From positions 126,382,419 through 126,446,418 of the forward strand of contig OZ024743.1 in NCBI GenBank assembly GCA_964016885.1: 64,000 nucleotides of DNA. The letters are read 5' to 3'. Under the pieces are notes generated by a model. It was not told the DNA's origin. It saw nothing but the letters and a program-made list of their open reading frames with translations, and searched no databases. This stretch comes from Eledone cirrhosa. Its lineage: Eukaryota > Mollusca > Cephalopoda > Octopoda > Eledonidae. Positions 46,071 through 57,444 of this stretch are shown here, one piece after another; positions within the stretch are counted from its first letter, which is position 1, and the number at the start of each line of letters is the position of its first letter. Position numbers and translations under genes: made by a program.

Positions 46071-46263
46071 TGCGGTGGATTGGCAGTATCAGTAGAGGGT
46101 CGGACGCCATGTTTTCCAGCATAGTTACGTCCCTTTACGATCTGAGTTCAAATCCCGCCAAGGTTGACTTTGCCTTTCATCCTTACGGGGTCGATGAAAT
46201 AAAGTACCAGTAATGCACTGGGTAATTGCTGGCCTTGTGCCTAAAGTGGAAACAATTATTATT
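46071..46263 (+). mobile_element. Family A SINE, short subtype, plus strand
   Basis: 'ggtggattggcagtatcagt' (A box), 'gatctgagttcaaatcccgc' (B box), 'accagtaatgcactgggtaa' and 'gtggaaacaattattattat'. Head to head with the copy at 45832-46055. Confidence 0.93.
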
Positions 46264-46389
46264 ATGTCAACCTCTCCATGATTAAATAGGTTGAATCAGT
46301 CGTCTCCAACACAGCATTTTACCATTTGAACTTCTTTGTCATCTCCTTTGGGAGTTTCTACATCCTAAGATCTGCTATATCAACACCTT

Positions 46390-46603
46390 TTAACCCTTTC
46401 ATTACCATATTTCTAATTAAGTACACTCTATTTCAAAGAATTTTAAAGGATTTACTAAAATGATAAATTATTTCATTACAGAGATAGTAACTTAACATAT
46501 GGTTTTTATATAAAATTATGTTGAAGATTTAAATTTAAATAGGAACTCTTTAATATGGGCTGCTTTGCAGTGGTTTTAGCTGGGTTGATATCAAAAAGGT
46601 TAA
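46390..46603. mobile_element. Candidate second TTAA MITE family
   Basis: Starts 'ttaaccctttcattacca' and ends 'gatatcaaaaaggttaa'. Both ends carry TTAA and are imperfect inverted repeats; the interior differs from the 21951 family. 'aatatggtcggaaaagggttaa' at about 44900-44921 may be another end of it. Confidence 0.55.
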
Positions 46604-46639
46604 AAAGCAAATGATGGCATTTGTTTATGTCCTTACATA

Positions 46640-46950
46640 AATAATACATTCAGCTCTCTATCCTATGTCCCCATTTGATCGTCAGTCATTTTATAAGGTG
46701 TACTGAGTGCATTTTATGATAGCACCAACACTAGACAGGTTGTTATGTTCGCTGCAAGGCAATGGGGACCTCTCCAGTAAAGGGAAATAACACAAATGAA
46801 TCAATGGCAGGAATTTGAATAAGTTAAGGGGTGATTACTTAATTTAGAAAAGATGAAGCTCCTATCTCCTCTGTGTTTTATCATCATCATCATCATCATC
46901 ATCATCATTTAACGTCTGTTTTCCCTGCTAGCAAGGGTTGATCATCGTCA
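46640..46950. repeat. Decayed tail-type repeats and (ATC)n
   Basis: 'aaggtgtactgagtgcattt' (46695-46715), a TCATCATCA run (46880-46908) and 'acgtctgttttccctgctag' are pieces of the same tail-type repeat family. Confidence 0.55.
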
Positions 46951-47249
46951 TCATTTCACCATTGAATGATATCTATGATATCTGATATTTATAAATTGTT
47001 GTGTCAGAAATGACATGAGATCAAGATGTATATCAGATGTCAACCTACGCAAGTGTGGAATAATAAACAATAATAGAAAGAAAAGTAAAGGAAGAAAAGA
47101 AACCAAGAAAAAAGAAAGAAGTAATGTCTCATATAGAATTCATTAATTTATGTTCTCAATGAGTTGCATAGTTTTCCTTGAGCATTATTTCAAGATGATT
47201 TATTCCAGATATTGGCTAATGTATATACAAACAGTCCAGACTAGTATTA

Positions 47250-47970
47250 CTCAAAGTGGGTTCAAAGAAATTATGCTTGCATATAAAGTGTGATATTGTA
47301 TGGTAACGAGACAAGGGCATTGAATGAAGAGAGTGTATGGAGAATAGACTGTATGATGCCTGTGTATGTAGTCTGATGTTGTATGGTTGTGTGATATGGG
47401 CATTGAATGCAGATGTGTGAAGGTTGGAAAAAATGGCATGAGCATGCTTCATTGTTGTTGGTGTCATTACTGCCACAATTGCTGTTTAACATCTGTTTTC
47501 TCTGCTAGCAAGGGTTGGATGGGTCAACATAGACCAACTCAGTACTTAATCGGAACTACTGACCTCTTAGATGGGCCAGGTACTGCATCTCATTTATATA
47601 TGTTCCCAAACTTTACAGGGTGCACCTTCACTGGATTTTTTATGTTAGTGTGCATGAACAATGAAATACAATGGCCATAAAAGAAATCAGATACAGTGTA
47701 CATGACAGAAGATTGTTCTTTTATGGACATGTGATGCCTATTGATGATGATTGTTGAGTGAAGAAGTGTCCAAAATTCCTAATGGAAGGAAGCCTTAGTA
47801 GAGGAAGACCAAAGGAAACCTGGGCAAAAGTGATGAGAGCTGATTTCAAGTTGCTGAACTTCACTGAGGAGATGTAAAATGAATGCAACAGGTCAAGAGT
47901 AGTTGTCTTTGAAAAGATCCGTCCAACCCATGCAAGCATGTAAAAATGATGATGACAATGACGATGATAT
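47250..47970 (+). pseudogene. LINE-1X 3' fragment, old, with nested insertion
   Basis: Plus-strand traces of the C-terminal domain: 'agactgtatgatgcctgtgt' (RLYDACV), 'ttgtatggttgtgtgatatgg', then after an interruption 'agaagattgttcttttatgg' (RRLFFYGH), 'gaggaagaccaaaggaaacc' (RGRPKET), 'tgggcaaaagtgatgagagc' (WAKVMRA) and a tail 'gcaagcatgtaaaaatgatg' ending GATGAT. The interruption at 47483-47660 is a minus-strand tail-type repeat, so one old repeat landed in another. The fragment lacks the RT and has multiple stops. Confidence 0.75.
47483..47660 (-). mobile_element. Tail-type repeat nested in LINE fragment
   Basis: 'aacatctgttttctctgcta', 'gcaagggttggatgggt', 'agatgggccaggtactgc' and 'ttacagggtgcacc' match 2157-2515. 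Confidence 0.6.
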
Positions 47971-49130
47971 ATGAATAGGTTGTCTTTAAAAACAAGTTTT
48001 ATTTCATTTACTGTCTTACTAAAATTAGAGTGGCAAGAATTTCCTGTACACTATGGGTATGGGTTCTGTATTTTTGGAGAATTGTATAAGACTTCTATGA
48101 CAAAATACACTTAGGAACCACTGGTCTAGGCTAAGAGAACATCTAGGGTTCTAACCATACCAAACCTGTTAAAACTCACCCCAGTCAAAATTGCAATCAT
48201 TCAGTTTTTATATTCACATGTACTTTCTTGGGGTTAATAAACCTGAATTTATTTGAAAGAAAGGTTAGAAATGCCTTCTTATATAGTATTAATTCGTATC
48301 CATTATTGTGTCTTGGGTGGTGGTTGTGTCATGTCAGTTCAAACAATCTACTACTGGTAATCATGTAAACCAGTTTCATGTAAACCTGTTTCATGTAAAC
48401 CTGTTTCATAGTTAAGTCATTAGCAACTAGATCAGCAGTGCCACTCTAGGCTCTTACTCTGGTGTGTAGGTGGACACCCTGATAGAACAAAAAAAACAGT
48501 ACCTGCCTGCAAGGAGTTAACAGCCATCTATCAAATCTAAAAGTGAAGCAGACCTTCATTTAGGTGTCTGGGTCTAGCATTGCTGGCTCTCTTGGCAACT
48601 CTAGCACTTGGTTGTCTCTCTCTCGGTTTCTGTTCTAAGTCAGAGAGATCCAAGTGAGAAAAGGTGAGAACCACCCAAGGGGACTTAAATCAGTCCTGGT
48701 TAGAATTATTGTCATCATCTTAACTTTAAGTCACTTCATCCACAGATGTAAACTATGTTCAAATGCATGGATTATAAGAGAAAGGTTCAGCAAATACATT
48801 AGTCCAGGGCCTGGAGAGCTAAAAATTGTAATAAAACACCAGATAAAAGAGATGGAAGAGGCTTTGTAGCTGGTCCCAGTAAAATAGACTCTCAGGCTAT
48901 TTAACTGGTAAGAGTGTCAGACAACATGAGTTGCGGCCAAGTGAAGACAATTGTTAAGACAATTTGAATTCCTTTCTACCATTAATTGTTAAAAACTAGT
49001 TAAAATCATTTAGTCATCATCTTATTATAATTCTGTTTGTGTTTTGTCCATCCGTAATATACATTACGCTTTAGTTTCATACACACACATCTACTGAGTT
49101 CCATGGCTTAAGAGTTTTAACAGAGTCAAA
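47971..49130. other. Mostly unrecognised sequence
   Basis: Contains three tandem copies of 'tcatgtaaacctgtt' (about 48362-48410). 48100-48125 ('ttaggaaccactggtctagg') resembles a hAT-type end. No gene seen. Confidence 0.4.
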
Positions 49131-49150
49131 TTATCATCATCATCATCATT

Positions 49151-51381
49151 TTACGTCTGCTTTTCCCTACTTGGAAGGGGGGGACAGCTCCTATTCAGCA
49201 CAGCATCTCTCCACTTGTAATGGTCCTTCGTCATCTCCTCGGTGAGCTTCAGTGACCCGAGGTCTGCTCTCACCACCTCCGCCCATGTTTTTCGTGGTCT
49301 TCCTCTACTGCATCTTCCTTCTACTGGGATTTCTTGGCACTTCTTTACCCAGCGTTCATCCTCCATGTGCATCACATGCCCATACCATTGCAGTGTTCTC
49401 TCCCGCACACAACTTATCCTTCTTATACACAGTTTCTCTCTCAACTCATCTATGCATAGTCATTCACGCACATTGACATTACACATCCAACGGAGCATGT
49501 TTCCTTCATTTCTCTCTAGCCATCACATATCCTCCGCAATTGCTGCCCATGTCTCACTACCATGCAGCATCACGCATCTCACACGGGCATCATATAACCG
49601 GCCTTTCGTATGCAGGGAGAAACCCTTCTTTGTCAACAGAGGAAGCAGCTCCCTAAACTTCTTGCAACCTGTCCTTATTCTAGATACTATGGCCTCAAAG
49701 CACCCCCCTCTTCCCTTGCTAATCTGATCACCTAGGTACCGGAAGCTATCAACCACTTCTATAGAACCTACCTGCATTTGAAAAATGTATCTATCACTAC
49801 GACTTCTACTGTTAAATTTCCCTGTACATCTACTGCATATGTAATTTTCCCTACTTGTTAATTTGCCTATATCCCACTACATCTCTTGTGTACCCAAGAT
49901 CTGAATTGTGTACATTTTATAGAATTTATGCCAGCTCCTTTTCTACATATTGAACATGGCCATTTCCCTGATGGAATCAGAGTTTTGTCCTTTCTACTTA
50001 TCAACACTCTTGTCTTAGCTAGATTCACTTTCAGTCCTCTTGATTCCAACTGTTGTTTCCATAGCCAGAATTTATTCTCTAGCTCCTCTACTGATTCTGC
50101 TATAAGAACCAGATCATCAGCATAGAGAAGTTCCCAACGGCAGCCAGTCTTAAACTCCTCTGTTATGGCTTGGAGGACTATAATGAACAAGAGTGGGCTG
50201 AGGACCAAACCCTGATGTACTCTTACTTGTATCTGGAATTCCTCACTAAACTTCATTCCTACTCTTACTTTACTGACAGCTCCTCTGTACATAGCTTGCA
50301 CTGTCCTCACAAGCCATTCCTCTACATCTAGTTTCCTTAGGGACCACCAGATGACAGATCGGGGTACCCTATCAAAAGCCTTTTCTAGGTCAACAAAAGC
50401 TAAGTATAGTGGCTTATTCTTCTCTAAGAACCTCTCTTGTAGTTGTCTCACTAAGAAGAGGGCATCTGTTGTACTTTTCCCAGGCACAAAACCAAACTGC
50501 ATCTTATCTAATTTGACCCTTTCTCTAATTAGTTGTGCTAATATTCTTTCATAACCTGATCCATCAGTTTTATGCCCCTATAATTGCTCCTCTCCAGAGC
50601 ATCCCCTTTATCTTTGGAGCAATTTATAAGAATACTGCTGCACCAGTCTTTGGGTATGGCTCTGCCATATATAGCTTAATTGATGATGCATGCAACCATT
50701 TAGTTCCTACTTCTGATGCCTTCAGCATCTCAGCAACTATCCCTGACGATCCAGCAGCCTTACCATTTTTCATTTCCATAATTGCCTCTTAGACCCTATA
50801 TTCGTCAATCTCAATAGCTGGTCCCTCTGTTGGGTCTACTGGGGGTAGTTTCTCTCTCTCCCATTCGTTCTCCACATTCACCAGTCTCTCATAATGACAT
50901 TTCCAGGCCTCCTTTTTCTGATCATCAGTGACACTAAGTACACCAGCATCATTTCAGACACACTTATCTCCAACAACATCCAGATTTACACTGACACACT
51001 GCCTTGCAATGCGAAATACCGCACGTCTCTGATCTTCCCATTGCAGAACATTGGCAAACCTCCTACTCTCAGCCTCCCTGCGTGCTAAGTACACCTGACG
51101 TCTACCATTTTTCCAAGCCTTCCATGCTAGTCTTTTGTCTCTAATGGCCCTATCTACCGTGCTGTTCCACCACAGGTCACTCTCTGTCTGGTCAGAGCTC
51201 TGCTCCAGCCACAAGTTTCTTCAGTAGCCTGCAGTAAGTTGTCATGTAAGAAATTCCAGTTATCATCTTTGTCATACAATTCTAAAACGCCTTCTTTTTT
51301 GTCATACACATCTTGAAGGGTTTTCCTAAATTTATATTTTAGTGAAAGGTCGTTTAGCTTCCAAACCTTCCTTTTCCACAC
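49151..51381 (-). pseudogene. LINE-1X linker, RT and C-terminus, decayed
   Basis: Frames in order on the minus strand: MWKRKVWKLNDL and CGWSRAL (linker), ESDLWWNSTVDRAIRDKRLAWKAWKNGRR, QVYLARREAESRRF, then (with a stop) KNGKAAGSSGIVAEMLKAS, then QFGFVPGKSTTDALF, AFVDLEKAFDRVPR, VHQGLVLSPLLF, LLYADDLVLIAE and CSICRKGAGINSIKC, WVHKRCSGI followed by a stop, then FRYLGDQISKGRGG, FRELLPLLTKKGFSL, MLHGSETW, QWYGHVMHM and SRGRPRKTWAEVVRADL. All RT boxes are recognisable, but at least five frame breaks and a partial deletion near 50.6 kb (region before QFGF) make it dead. Confidence 0.88.
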
Positions 51382-51409
51382 CTTCCTGTATGTCTCATTT
51401 TGTCTCTTG

Positions 51410-51990
51410 CTTATTTAGATGTCACTAATGACTAACCTATGCTGGGGGGTACATTCTTCCCTGGGGTGTGCCTTAGTATTTGACACCATCTGTCTGTTTC
51501 GTTGCCTAACTAGCAAGAAGTCAATCTGGCTTATGTGCTTACCTGATTGGTAGGTTATTAGGTGGTTGGTAGGTTTCTTGAAGTTAGTGTTGTAAATGGT
51601 TAGTGCACTTGCATCACAAAATTCAAGAAGCCTCACTCCTTCTTCGTTTCTTGAGCTACAACCGTGACCACCATGTACTCCAGTGTATCCATCCTGGAGC
51701 TGTCCAACATGACCATTGAAGTCCCCTGCTAGTATAATTATGTCTCTGTCATTGTGGCTGTTTCTAAAAGTTGCTCGTAAAAGCAGTCCTTCTCTTCTTT
51801 ACCTAGGCCCACCTGGGGAGCATAGATAGAGATGATTGTCAGTAGTCTCTTGCCTACAACTAATCTAATCTTAATTATTCTATTACTGACTCTAACTACC
51901 TCTATTGTCTTATTAATCCACCTCTCAGCCAGTAAAATGCCTACCCCACCTAACCCATCATCCTTTTCGAAATTAAGAATTTTAGCAGAA
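51410..51990 (-). pseudogene. LINE-1X AP endonuclease domain
   Basis: Minus-strand reading shows GVGILLAERWINKTIEVV, LLTIISIYAPQVGL, IILAGDFNGHVGQLQDGY (the GDFN block), VRLLEFCDASALTIYNT, QIDFLLV and HRLVISDI (the terminal SDH-type block). Together these are four of the conserved AP-endonuclease-like blocks of LINEs, the domain that nicks the target before reverse transcription. The N-terminal block with the first catalytic Asn/Glu lies beyond 51990, where homology fades. Frame changes separate the upstream part from the open frame 51636-51415. Confidence 0.82.
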
Positions 51991-52514
51991 AGTCACGACC
52001 TGGGTTAAAGATAGTAGTCACTACCTGGGTTCTAAAACACTATTTATTATTTCGTTTCTGGGATCCCGGCTAGAGTTGAGTCCCTTTAGGGTTTACCGGT
52101 AAAATAAGCTTTAAAAGCATGTTTGTCTATTTTGTCGGGACCGGCTACGTAGCCTATTACAAAAGAGATACAATTCTGCCATCACCACTCCCATTACACA
52201 TTTATGTCCACTCACTCACCACCACCACATTCACACTACAAGTCCTATAAACGTTTCACACAAGACAATCCCCAATATATTTATAGACTAAAGTCACTAT
52301 TAGCTACCATCATTCTGATAATAATAATAATAACAGTGGTGATGATGGAGGTAATAATAATGATTTCTTTATTGGCCACAAGGGCTGACATCAAGAAAAA
52401 CATTTCAGACGGCACAGTACGGTACGATGTGGGTTTTGTGTGTGTTATTTATATAAGATAGGAGAAAAGACATAGAAACATATATATATATATATATATA
52501 TATAAACAATAAAA
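51991..52514. other. Unassigned sequence upstream of LINE-1X
   Basis: 52010-52160 has a GC-richer stretch that could be LINE 5' sequence but gives no motif. 52320-52360 is AAT/GAT-rich and 52483-52503 a short (TA)n run. Confidence 0.4.
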
Positions 52515-53405
52515 ATGAAAATTGAAACAAAGAAAAATTCCCCAATAGGGGGGAAACCTCCGAGGGTCACTCGTGGCGAAAACCACACAAAAGACCACAG
52601 CCACCCTGACCACCAGGGCAAGCGCCCTCTCTCAATTTTTCCATTTCTCAAACTACAGACGTATATTCAGAGCGGTTCCGTTCACTCGGACCATTCTCAC
52701 TACATTCACCCACCTTTCAACAAACTTGCTAGAAGGCAGCACTTGCCTCTCCACCCTGATTTTCCTCTTCAAGTAAAATTTGAAAAAGTTAATTAGGACT
52801 TCTCCGAAAAGGAAAGTGTCTGTCTTTAACCCTTTCAACCTTGTCCACCACACAATCTCTTTCGCCATGGCCACCAGTCAGATGAAAACCACCTGCCCTT
52901 ACTCCTCGAAGGAAGACGGCGAGACCATCTGCACAATGGACTCAGTCGATAACCGGATCAGTCTACACGCGACAGCAACTGTTTGACATAGCTCCACAAG
53001 TCAGCAATGCTTGGGCACTGAACGAGTGCGTGCATGACAGTTTCGTCACTCTGCGCGCATCTCGGACAGGCTCGGCTGACGGCACTTCTGTGCCTGTAGA
53101 GCTTATCTCAAACCGGCAATGCTCCCCGGTAGCACTGCCAGGCCAGGGATTTTTGGAAGTTATCCATAGACCCTGGGCTGAAAGTTCTCTGGTAGAGAGC
53201 AAACAGCTGATCTTCTTCGATGCCCAGGATCTCTCCGAGAATGTTGTCGCTCTTCCCCTCCACTAGTCCTCTATAGAACGCCGAGGTGGATGTTCTACTG
53301 ATACTGGTACCCAGCTGGCAGAGGGTGGTGAGCGCCTGGAGACATTCCAGCTTCCAAGCGCTATCCCTCGGTCTTTTCCTGACACAGGACTGCAGCTCCA
53401 TCACC
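52515..53405 (-). pseudogene. LINE-3X C-terminal region (zf-RVT) and 3' end
   Basis: The minus-strand frame 53407-53108 reads RPRDSAWKLECLQALTTL, SAFYRGLVEGKSDNILGE, EEDQLFALYQRTFSPGSMDN and FQKSLAWQCYRGALPV. After a frame shift it continues YRHRSAVSRACPRC, SDETVMHALVQC and IADLWSYVK, a zf-RVT-type zinc motif (C-x2-C ... H ... C) found behind the RT of several LINE clades. Then MAKEIVWWTRLKGLK, LINFFKFYLKRKIRVERQ and VNVVRMVRVNGTALNIRL and a stop, which I take as the natural protein end. The RT core is missing (5' truncated). Better preserved than the copy at 37.9-39.4 kb. Confidence 0.8.
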
Positions 53406-53431
53406 AATGATAATTAAATACTATTATTGTT

Positions 53432-53626
53432 GTGGATTGGCAGTATTGGTAGAGGGTCGGATGCCATGCTTAACAGGAAAGAGTTACAGCCCTTTATGGT
53501 CTGAGTTCAAATCCTGCCGAGGTTAACTTTGCCTTTCATTCTTACGGGGTCGATAAAATAAAGTACCAGTAATGCACTGGGATAATTGCTGGCCTTGTGC
53601 CTAAAGTAGAAACAATTATTGTTGTT
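53432..53626 (+). mobile_element. Family A SINE, full length, plus strand
   Basis: 'gtggattggcagtattggt' (A box), 'ggtctgagttcaaatcctgc' (B box), 'accagtaatgcactgggata' and 'gtagaaacaattattgttgt'. Confidence 0.93.
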
Positions 53627-53849
53627 AAAAAAAATCAATACCAAGCGCCAGTAGTAGGAAATGGGGGAGCCTTAATGGGGGTCCCATGCCCAATACTTCA
53701 TTGGACCATGAACCCCATTGGACCCTATTAGGGTCAGCAGCTATGGGAGAGTACCCAGACAGAAAATTAACCCCTTAACATGATGGTACAAACAAGAAGT
53801 AAATCATACCATATCAGTCGTCACGTGGATTACCAAGGCGAGGAACCAC

Positions 53850-55190
53850 ACCGAGGTTGAAAAACCAGCAAATGGACAACCCCCACACCTACACCCTCAG
53901 TGACCCTCATACCAACCCTAACTCTAGAGAATACATGGACATAAAATTTAAAAAAAACTACAGACCAATTACATGTTTCCCAACAATGTACAAAGCCCTC
54001 ACACCAGCGATTACCAATAGGGTCTACAATTACCTCGTCTGTGGAGATCTATTGCCACCTCAACAAAAAGTCTGTAAACAAGAGAATTATGGGTGCAAAG
54101 ATCAGCTACTGATAAATAGACTCATAACGGAAAACTGCAAACAGAAAAAGAAAAACCTGTCAATGGTCTGGATAGACTACAAGAAGGCATTCGACAGCGT
54201 ACCTCATAAAGACACTAGAAATGTATCACATAGCACCTGAAATCACAACTTTCCTGAAGGCAATGATGACAGACTGCAAAACTACGATGGTCCTTCAACA
54301 CCACAACAGACCACTGGAATCTAGACAGGTCAAAATTAATTGTGGAATATTCCAAGGCAATTCATTGTCTCGTTTGCTGTTCTGTGGGTCACCTGCTCCA
54401 CTAAGTTAGTTACTGCAGAGGACAGGATGTGAATATAAAATAGACAACAGACACTACAGTCACCTTCTTTATATGGAGGATATCAAGCTATTTGGAAACA
54501 ATGATGGGCAGCTGGAAGGTTTACTGCACACAGTGAATCAATCCCGTGATGACATCCATATGGAATTTGGACTGGACAAGTGTGCAAAAGCCACATTCAA
54601 GAGAGGGCTGCTCTCTAACCATAAAGATATTGTCATAGACCAACAAACTACCATAAAGGAACTTAACAATGAAGAGTTCTATAAATATCTTGGAGTTAAT
54701 GAAGGAGATGGAATCCAGCATGCGAGTATGAAGGAAAAAATACAGAAGGAGTACATAAGGAGAGTGAGACTGGTAACAAAAAATGAGCTAAACTCCTGCA
54801 ACAAGTTCAAAACCATTAACAGTCTAGCAGTACCAGTCATAACATACAGCTTTAACATCATAAACTAGAACATGCAAGAACTACAAAGGTTGGACACTAA
54901 GACAAAGAAACTATTGACAATGGAAAAAATGCACCACCCTAAAGCCAATGTACGTGGATGGAGGCTCCTACAACTGGAAGCTGCATATAAACAGCAACTA
55001 TTGGATTGGATAGCTACCTGCACCACACCCGAGATGAACTTCTTATGCCTGTACTCAAGCATAATAAATTAAGAAACTACACTCAATAACAAAAGAGGCA
55101 ATAAAATTTAGGCAAAAATTAAACATGGAACAAGACATACCCATAGAAAATCAACAAGAGTGCTGCACAGATAGCTATGACTCTGAAGAT
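53850..55190 (+). pseudogene. R2/R4-like LINE reverse transcriptase (LINE-4X)
   Basis: Plus-strand frames: KNYRPITCFPTMYKALT, YGCKDQLLINRLI, LSMVWIDYKKAFDSVPH (first catalytic Asp), then shifted EMYHIAPEITTFLKAMM and INCGIFQGNSLSRLLF, then LLYMEDIKLFGNND (the YADD box, here YMED), DDIHMEFGLDKCAKATFKRG, YKYLGVNEGDGIQHASMKEK, VPVITYSFNIIN (stop), DTKTKKLLTMEKMHHPKANV, and further downstream in another frame EAIKFRQKLNMEQDIP. These are typical of R2/R4-group elements, which normally end in a restriction-like endonuclease; that part is missing here. Three or more frame breaks. The second position of the catalytic box is M-E-D instead of the usual x-D-D. Confidence 0.82.
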
Positions 55191-55195
55191 CACCC

Positions 55196-55765
55196 CCTGC
55201 TCCATATCTAAAGAGTGATACTGCCCGTGTATTGATAGCTTCCATCTTATTCCATCCATTTAGTTTTGACTTGAGAATAAGTTTGAGTCTGCACATGTAT
55301 TCCACGCTAAAGTTTTCTTTCCTTTCCTCCTGTATTATCTTATCAACTTCCAATATCCCTAAGTACTTATAACCTTCCTCTTCTATTTGCTTCATAACCT
55401 TTCCTGGTGGCAGCAGCAACCTCTTAATAATTTTAATTTTGCCTCTGTTCAAGATTAATACACCACACTTTTTTAATCCGAACTCCATTCTGATGTCAGC
55501 ACTAAATAATGTATATACCGTATCAACAAGAGAACCAAGCTGGGATTCATTCTTACTGTTTTGTTAGCAATCTTTGAATTCATACCCTACCTCAGCTTTT
55601 CTTAAAATCATTGTCAGTGGTATCATGCTCAGTACAAACATCAGTGGTGATAGGTTGTCCCCTTGGAGTATACCTCTCTTGATTTCTATTGTTCCTAACA
55701 TATACCTCTCTTGATTTTTATTATTAGTATTAATATGATCATTATTACCATGATTTTTAATACAT
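55196..55765 (-). pseudogene. Second R2/R4-like LINE remnant, minus strand (LINE-5X)
   Basis: Minus-strand frames: TIEIKRGILQGDNLSPLMF, LSMIPLTMILRKAE, (stops) then MEFGLKKCGVLILNRGK, EGYKYLGILEVDKIIQEE, LKLILKSKLNGWNKMEAINT and VSLFRYGAG. Related to, but clearly different from, the plus-strand copy next to it (NRGKIKII against KRGLLSNH, ILEVDKI against VNEGDGI). The catalytic box lies in the broken stretch near 55.5 kb. Both RT fragments stop at 55190-55200, facing each other. Confidence 0.78.
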
Positions 55766-55831
55766 GGTAGCAATTAGTAATTTATACAAGTATTTGGTTT
55801 ACTTAAGTTATATACATCATTAGCATATTAT

Positions 55832-56232
55832 TACCTTACCCAATTACACCTCTCAAAGGCGATGACACTCGACCGTGACCTCTGGCGTCATGCAATAATA
55901 CAGACAACCCCCCCCCCCCCCACGGGTACAAGCCAAAGCTGAAGCATATAGACAATATGCCCCCACACCCTCCCACTGCAAAATGGTCGTGGAGGTGCCA
56001 CGGCAAAAAAGCACCCAGCCCCTACTGTAAAGTGGATGTGTAGGTGCCACGGAAAAAAAAGCACCCAGCACTCACTGTAAATGAGGTTGGTGTTAGGAAG
56101 GGCATCCAGCTGTAGAAATCAAGCCAGAATCAGTTCCTGTATGAGCAAGACAAGGTCAGCCAACCGGGCACTGCCCACAACAGGACAACCCGTTTAACGT
56201 GGAAGAACGGACGTAAAACGGTAATGATGATA
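55832..56232 (+). mobile_element. LINE-1X 3' end, 5'-truncated
   Basis: Begins in the last codons of the ORF ('acccaattacacctctcaaa', LTQLHLSKAMT) and runs through the full 3' UTR to 'cggacgtaaaacggtaatga'. Very similar to 21423-21825. A run of 16 C at 55906-55921 replaces part of the post-ORF region. Confidence 0.9.
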
Positions 56233-56524
56233 CTAGCACTCTTCACTTCATCAAATGATCTAAGACTCATTCTATTTGTTCTATCTATAAGCTCCTTACT
56301 GAATCTCGATTGAACAAGACCACATGAAACTGTTATGCCTTTCTGTATTTGTAATATATTTGTCTGTAACATTTTGAAATATTTATATCAGTGTCCACAC
56401 ATTTTAGAATTTTTCAGTTTCTGAAAATCTCAGAATAGGGTAAAGGCAGAGATTCTGAGCTTAAAATTTTAATATACTCAAATAATAAATATTTATTCTA
56501 TAGTTACATATATTATTGCATATG

Positions 56525-56878
56525 GAGGCACATGGCTTAGTGGTTAGAGCATTGGCCTTGCAATCGAAAGGTTGTGAGTTCAATTCTCAGACCGGGTGAT
56601 GTGTTGTTTCCTTGAGCAAGGCACTTTATTTCACATTGCTCCAGTTTACTCAGCTGTAGAAATGAGATGATAGGGACTGGAGTCACTATCATTCCACTGC
56701 AAAGTGGTCGTGGAGGTGCCACGGCAAAAAAAAGCACCCAGCACTCACTGTAAATGAGGTTGGTGTTAGGAAGGGCATCCAGCTGTAGAAATCAAGCCAG
56801 AATTCAGTTCCCGTCCCACCCTTGCAAGCAGGGAAAAGTGGACGTAAAATGAAATGATGATGATGATGATGATGATGT
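56525..56878 (+). mobile_element. tRNA-derived SINE (family B), full length, LINE tail
   Basis: The best copy of this family. The A-box region 'tggcttagtggttagagc' and B-box region 'ggttgtgagttcaattctc' have normal tRNA spacing. The body has 'cactttatttcacattgctc' and 'gtttactcagctgtagaaat', then the LINE-1X tail block 'gcacccagcactcactgtaa', 'aggttggtgttaggaaggg', 'agcagggaaaagtggacgta' and (GATGAT)n. An internal RNA polymerase III promoter is implied by the two boxes. Confidence 0.92.
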
Positions 56879-56879
56879 A

Positions 56880-57440
56880 TAACTTTTATCAAGTTCTCTC
56901 AGATCTTGATCTTTTGAACATTGTATCTATTATTGTTAAGTATGTGTGTATGTATATATTATTATTTTATTACATATCTTTATTTTATAACTCCAATCTC
57001 TGATTTTTTAGGGTCCCCTTAATAGTGCTGTACTATCAGTAATCTCTGACTCTATAGCTTGGTTAAGACAACTAGTTTAGAAGATGTTAACGCTAAAATA
57101 AAAATTTGAGGCTCCTGAAATTCTTGGTCTTGTTATTCCATATATCGCACCAATGAAATATTATGTGGTCAAGACGTGGGAGTAATTTTGTGCAAGCTAT
57201 GTCCACTCAAAATATTTTCAACTACACAAGTACTTCTTGTACACTCTAATCTCAGCTAACATCAATTGTATGGTTGGCAGTAACCTTAAAATATGCTTTA
57301 AACTCATTTCAAATGTCTCAAACAGATTTAATAAATGGCAATAAGCAGCTAGGCAGGTGCTCCAGTGTACTGCAGGCTAGACCTGGTTGTTATCCTATTA
57401 TTGTGGTCAATTAACAACTCAAGAAGGTTAAACAAATGAA
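56880..57440. other. Unrecognised sequence
   Basis: AT-rich; no clear feature, possibly 5' sequence of the following LINE. Confidence 0.4.
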
Positions 57441-57444
57441 ACTT

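Larger units (their letters stand above)
49131..51990 (-). mobile_element. LINE-1X, older long copy on minus strand
   Basis: Runs from mid AP endonuclease (51990) to the (GAT)n tail (49131-49152, seen as ATCATC). Same family as 19.2-21.8 kb by domain order and motifs, but retains about 650 bp more at the 5' side and has a much shorter 3' UTR ('gcttttccctacttggaag' follows the tail directly, with no 'cactcactgtaaatgagg' block). Many frame breaks. Confidence 0.88.

Noticed and set aside
56525..56600. Functional tRNA gene
   Set aside because: A and B boxes are present, but no complete cloverleaf or acceptor stem; the sequence continues into a SINE body and the same head recurs in other copies.
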